DNA of 56,010 bases, taken from Amycolatopsis tucumanensis (lineage in GTDB: Bacteria > Actinomycetota > Actinomycetes > Mycobacteriales > Pseudonocardiaceae). Positions 55,396 through 56,010 of this stretch are shown here, one piece after another. The stretch is from positions 1 through 56,010 of the forward strand of contig NZ_JAKGSD010000030.1 of assembly GCF_021654135.1 (NCBI RefSeq). Reading direction: 5' to 3'. The notes below the pieces were generated by a model. It had not been told where the DNA came from and made no database searches. It saw only the letters and a list, made by a program, of their open reading frames with translations. The position numbers were made by a program, and so were the translations under genes. The number at the start of each line of letters is the position of its first letter. The first letter of the stretch is position 1.

Positions 55396-56010
55396 TCACG
55401 CCTCCGGTGCGGAAGTGCCCGAACATGGGGATGAACCGAGGAAGACCGGCCCCAGTGACGGCCTGTAGCACCAGAGATACCGAAAAACGCCCGGGATGTC
55501 CGGTATGCAAAGAAATTCTCACGTTTTGTTCACAAAGTGTCATGACTGATGAGTAACGGCGTATTGGCGTCAGGCCATCAGTGTGCGTGACACAGGACAC
55601 CGAGCAGCTTGATGATCGACACGAAACGTGACTGAGGGTGCACGACGGCGGGCTGAGTGTCCCCGGTCACACTGGATTGGGTGAATTATTCACGGCGGCA
55701 GGTATTAGCGCTTCAGACCACCCTCGCGACTGGTCCCCAGCCGCGCTCGTGGGCGTGCGCGGCTGGGACCGGACCAGGGTGCGGCGGACGCGGGATGACC
55801 GCGGGTGAGCGCACGGCTCGGTGCGGCACGTCCGGGGTCCCCCGTCCCCGTGAGCCGGCCCTACCCGGAGACTGCCGCCGCGAGACCGACCACGGCCCCC
55901 TCGACGACCGCCTCTGTGGCGCCCCACCCGGTGCGGCACATCCCGGGATCCCCGTCCCCGCGAGCCGGCCCCACCCGGACAACTGCCGCCGCGAGACCGA
56001 CCACCCCCCT
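55396..56010. other. Gene-free stretch upstream of the SulP fusion
   Basis: 55396-55570 is comparatively AT-rich (TTTTGTTCACAAAGTG around 55525) and probably holds the SulP promoter; no box pair is convincing. 55700-56010 becomes very GC-rich with no plausible gene, ending in a long direct repeat that continues past the window edge. Confidence 0.6.
55819..56003. repeat. Direct repeat of about 75 bp at 110-bp spacing
   Basis: CGGTGCGGCACGTCC...CGCCGCGAGACCGACCAC at 55819-55893 recurs at 55929-56003 with about ten substitutions. The bases after the second copy (CCCCCT) again resemble those after the first (GGCCCCCT), so a 110-bp tandem unit may continue to the right of the window. Confidence 0.75.

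Overview
The window is about 56 kb of very GC-rich DNA with GTG starts, 4-bp ATGA/GTGA gene overlaps and short leaders. The gene set (WhiB, LON-domain protein, F420-type PPOX oxidoreductase, PriA in place of HisA/TrpF, an EccE-like protein, SoxR with a four-cysteine motif) indicates an actinobacterium. The nadABC-hisDCB-hisH-priA-hisF-hisI-trpE-(TM)-trpCBA-lgt order is the one known from Mycobacterium and Pseudonocardiaceae, and Amycolatopsis or a close relative fits best. No tRNA, rRNA, CRISPR array or phage module was seen.

Layout. 1-220: right end of a decayed IS5-type element. 217-1730: a GNAT acetyltransferase and a secreted serine protease. 1796-7940: gltBD (glutamate synthase) ending at a strong hairpin. 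8215-11179: a cobalamin riboswitch driving a btuF-btuC-btuD-like importer, followed by an 89-bp tandem duplication of the btuD 3' end and a small ORF. 11496-15338: tautomerase-like gene, an SDR/DapB-like pair under a KstR-like site, small membrane proteins and lgt. 15362-22249: Uma2, MOSC, DUF3291, then trpA, trpB, trpC, a Trp-region membrane protein and trpE. 22344-26999: TetR regulator, hisI, hisF, EamA-like protein, F420 oxidoreductase, priA, hisH.

27.1-34.9 kb is an accessory block that separates hisH from hisB. It contains two different tandem-repeat fields (27.5-27.9 and 30.07-30.47 kb) bracketing a SoxR regulator and a divergent two-gene (split) transketolase. Next come a DUF2695 protein divergent from KptA/Tpt1, a GNAT enzyme, and a TetR/MMPL pair with three related palindromes between them. 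34.86-38.03 kb returns to hisB-hisC-hisD.

38.1-45.7 kb is a second accessory stretch: nitrilase, orphan NarL-type regulator, orphan EccE-like protein, ROK regulator, a RibD-like fusion with its domains in reversed order, an unrecognised 494-aa protein and an orphan sensor kinase. 45.8-50.0 kb is nadC-nadB-nadA, divergent from an NrtR-like regulator with a clear operator. The end holds a LON-domain protein, whiB with terminator, a second IS5-type remnant, a DUF2567 protein, bioD, a SulP-STAS-carbonic anhydrase fusion and a gene-free 615-bp stretch ending in a long direct repeat.

The housekeeping genes form long, translationally coupled minus-strand operons for nitrogen assimilation, Trp, His and NAD synthesis. 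The most interesting candidate for something new is the SoxR-split transketolase cassette at 27.98-30.10 kb. Its intergenic region has the architecture of a MerR-type promoter, and known two-gene transketolases include the pair that modifies the quinone rifamycin S. All functional calls rest on motif recognition by eye; no database search was possible.
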